From: an uncultured Slackia sp.
GTDB lineage: Bacteria; Actinomycetota; Coriobacteriia; Coriobacteriales; Eggerthellaceae
Direction of reading: 5' to 3'
Length of the DNA: 44,010 bases
NCBI RefSeq assembly: GCF_944321625.1
Contig: NZ_CALUMA010000066.1
Location: forward strand, 1 to 44,010
Shown: one piece after another, positions 43,980 through 44,010 of the stretch
Layout of the letters: each line of letters opens with the position of its first letter
Position numbering within the stretch: position 1 is the first letter of the stretch
Made by a program: the position numbers and the translations under genes
Notes under the pieces: generated by a model
Database searches by the model: none
Seen by the model: the letters and a program-made list of their open reading frames with translations, nothing else
What the model was told of the DNA's origin: nothing

Positions 43980-44010
43980 ATCATTAGGCAGAAAGCATGA
44001 GAGTTTTCTG

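Overview
The window looks like a chromosome segment of an anaerobic, high-GC actinobacterium of class Coriobacteriia, most likely family Eggerthellaceae. The evidence is the dnaK-grpE-dnaJ-hspR-clpB order with an HspR (not HrcA/CIRCE) repressor, a Tat-exported flavoprotein reductase next to a multi-pass membrane LuxR regulator (a pairing typical of this family), PPi-type phosphofructokinase, and tungsten/iron-sulfur redox metabolism. The species cannot be named from the sequence alone.

Layout. 1-5950: heat-shock operon (3' end of dnaK, grpE, dnaJ, hspR, clpB). It is interrupted between grpE and dnaJ by a hairpin-rich element flanked by direct repeats, and an unusually long structured leader precedes clpB. 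6228-9588: copper-efflux module with twin CsoR operators, csoR, and copA carrying a fused CopZ domain with its own apparent ribosome site. 9738-12709: small and membrane proteins of unclear role (acidic protein, LPXTG-less surface protein, TDT-family transporter, TSCPD protein). 12785-16337: divergent membrane LuxR regulator and Tat flavoprotein. 16537-30065: mostly housekeeping or accessory single genes (CapA, cyclase, Pfp, HAD phosphatase, iron-sulfur flavoprotein, RelB-like/PIN toxin-antitoxin, M29 aminopeptidase, NUDIX, hotdog thioesterase, microbial-type PARG, RlmK-like methyltransferase, GGDEF protein). 30169-30245: initiator tRNA-Met.

30479-43852 is a coherent tungsten island. Two moeA genes (one fused to a substrate-binding-protein domain) run rightwards and converge on leftward tupC-tupB-tupA (tungstate ABC importer). 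These are followed, further upstream on the minus strand, by a ThiF/MoeB-like adenylyltransferase and an operon for a ferredoxin-like subunit, a tungsten aldehyde:ferredoxin oxidoreductase, a MoaD/ThiS-like carrier, and NuoE-, NuoF- and NuoG-like subunits. Together they can import tungstate, build the tungstopterin cofactor, and couple aldehyde oxidation (or acid reduction) to NAD(H), possibly with electron bifurcation as in WorABSL/Bfu-type enzymes.

The two most notable observations lie in this island. (1) The NuoF-like gene is interrupted by an in-frame TGA exactly at the first cysteine of the conserved SCGKCxPC iron-sulfur motif; downstream translation continues perfectly and a bSECIS-like hairpin follows, so this is best read as a selenocysteine-containing NuoF-like subunit. 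(2) The tungstate-binding lipoprotein TupA appears circularly permuted: the segment that normally ends the family sits at its N-terminus.
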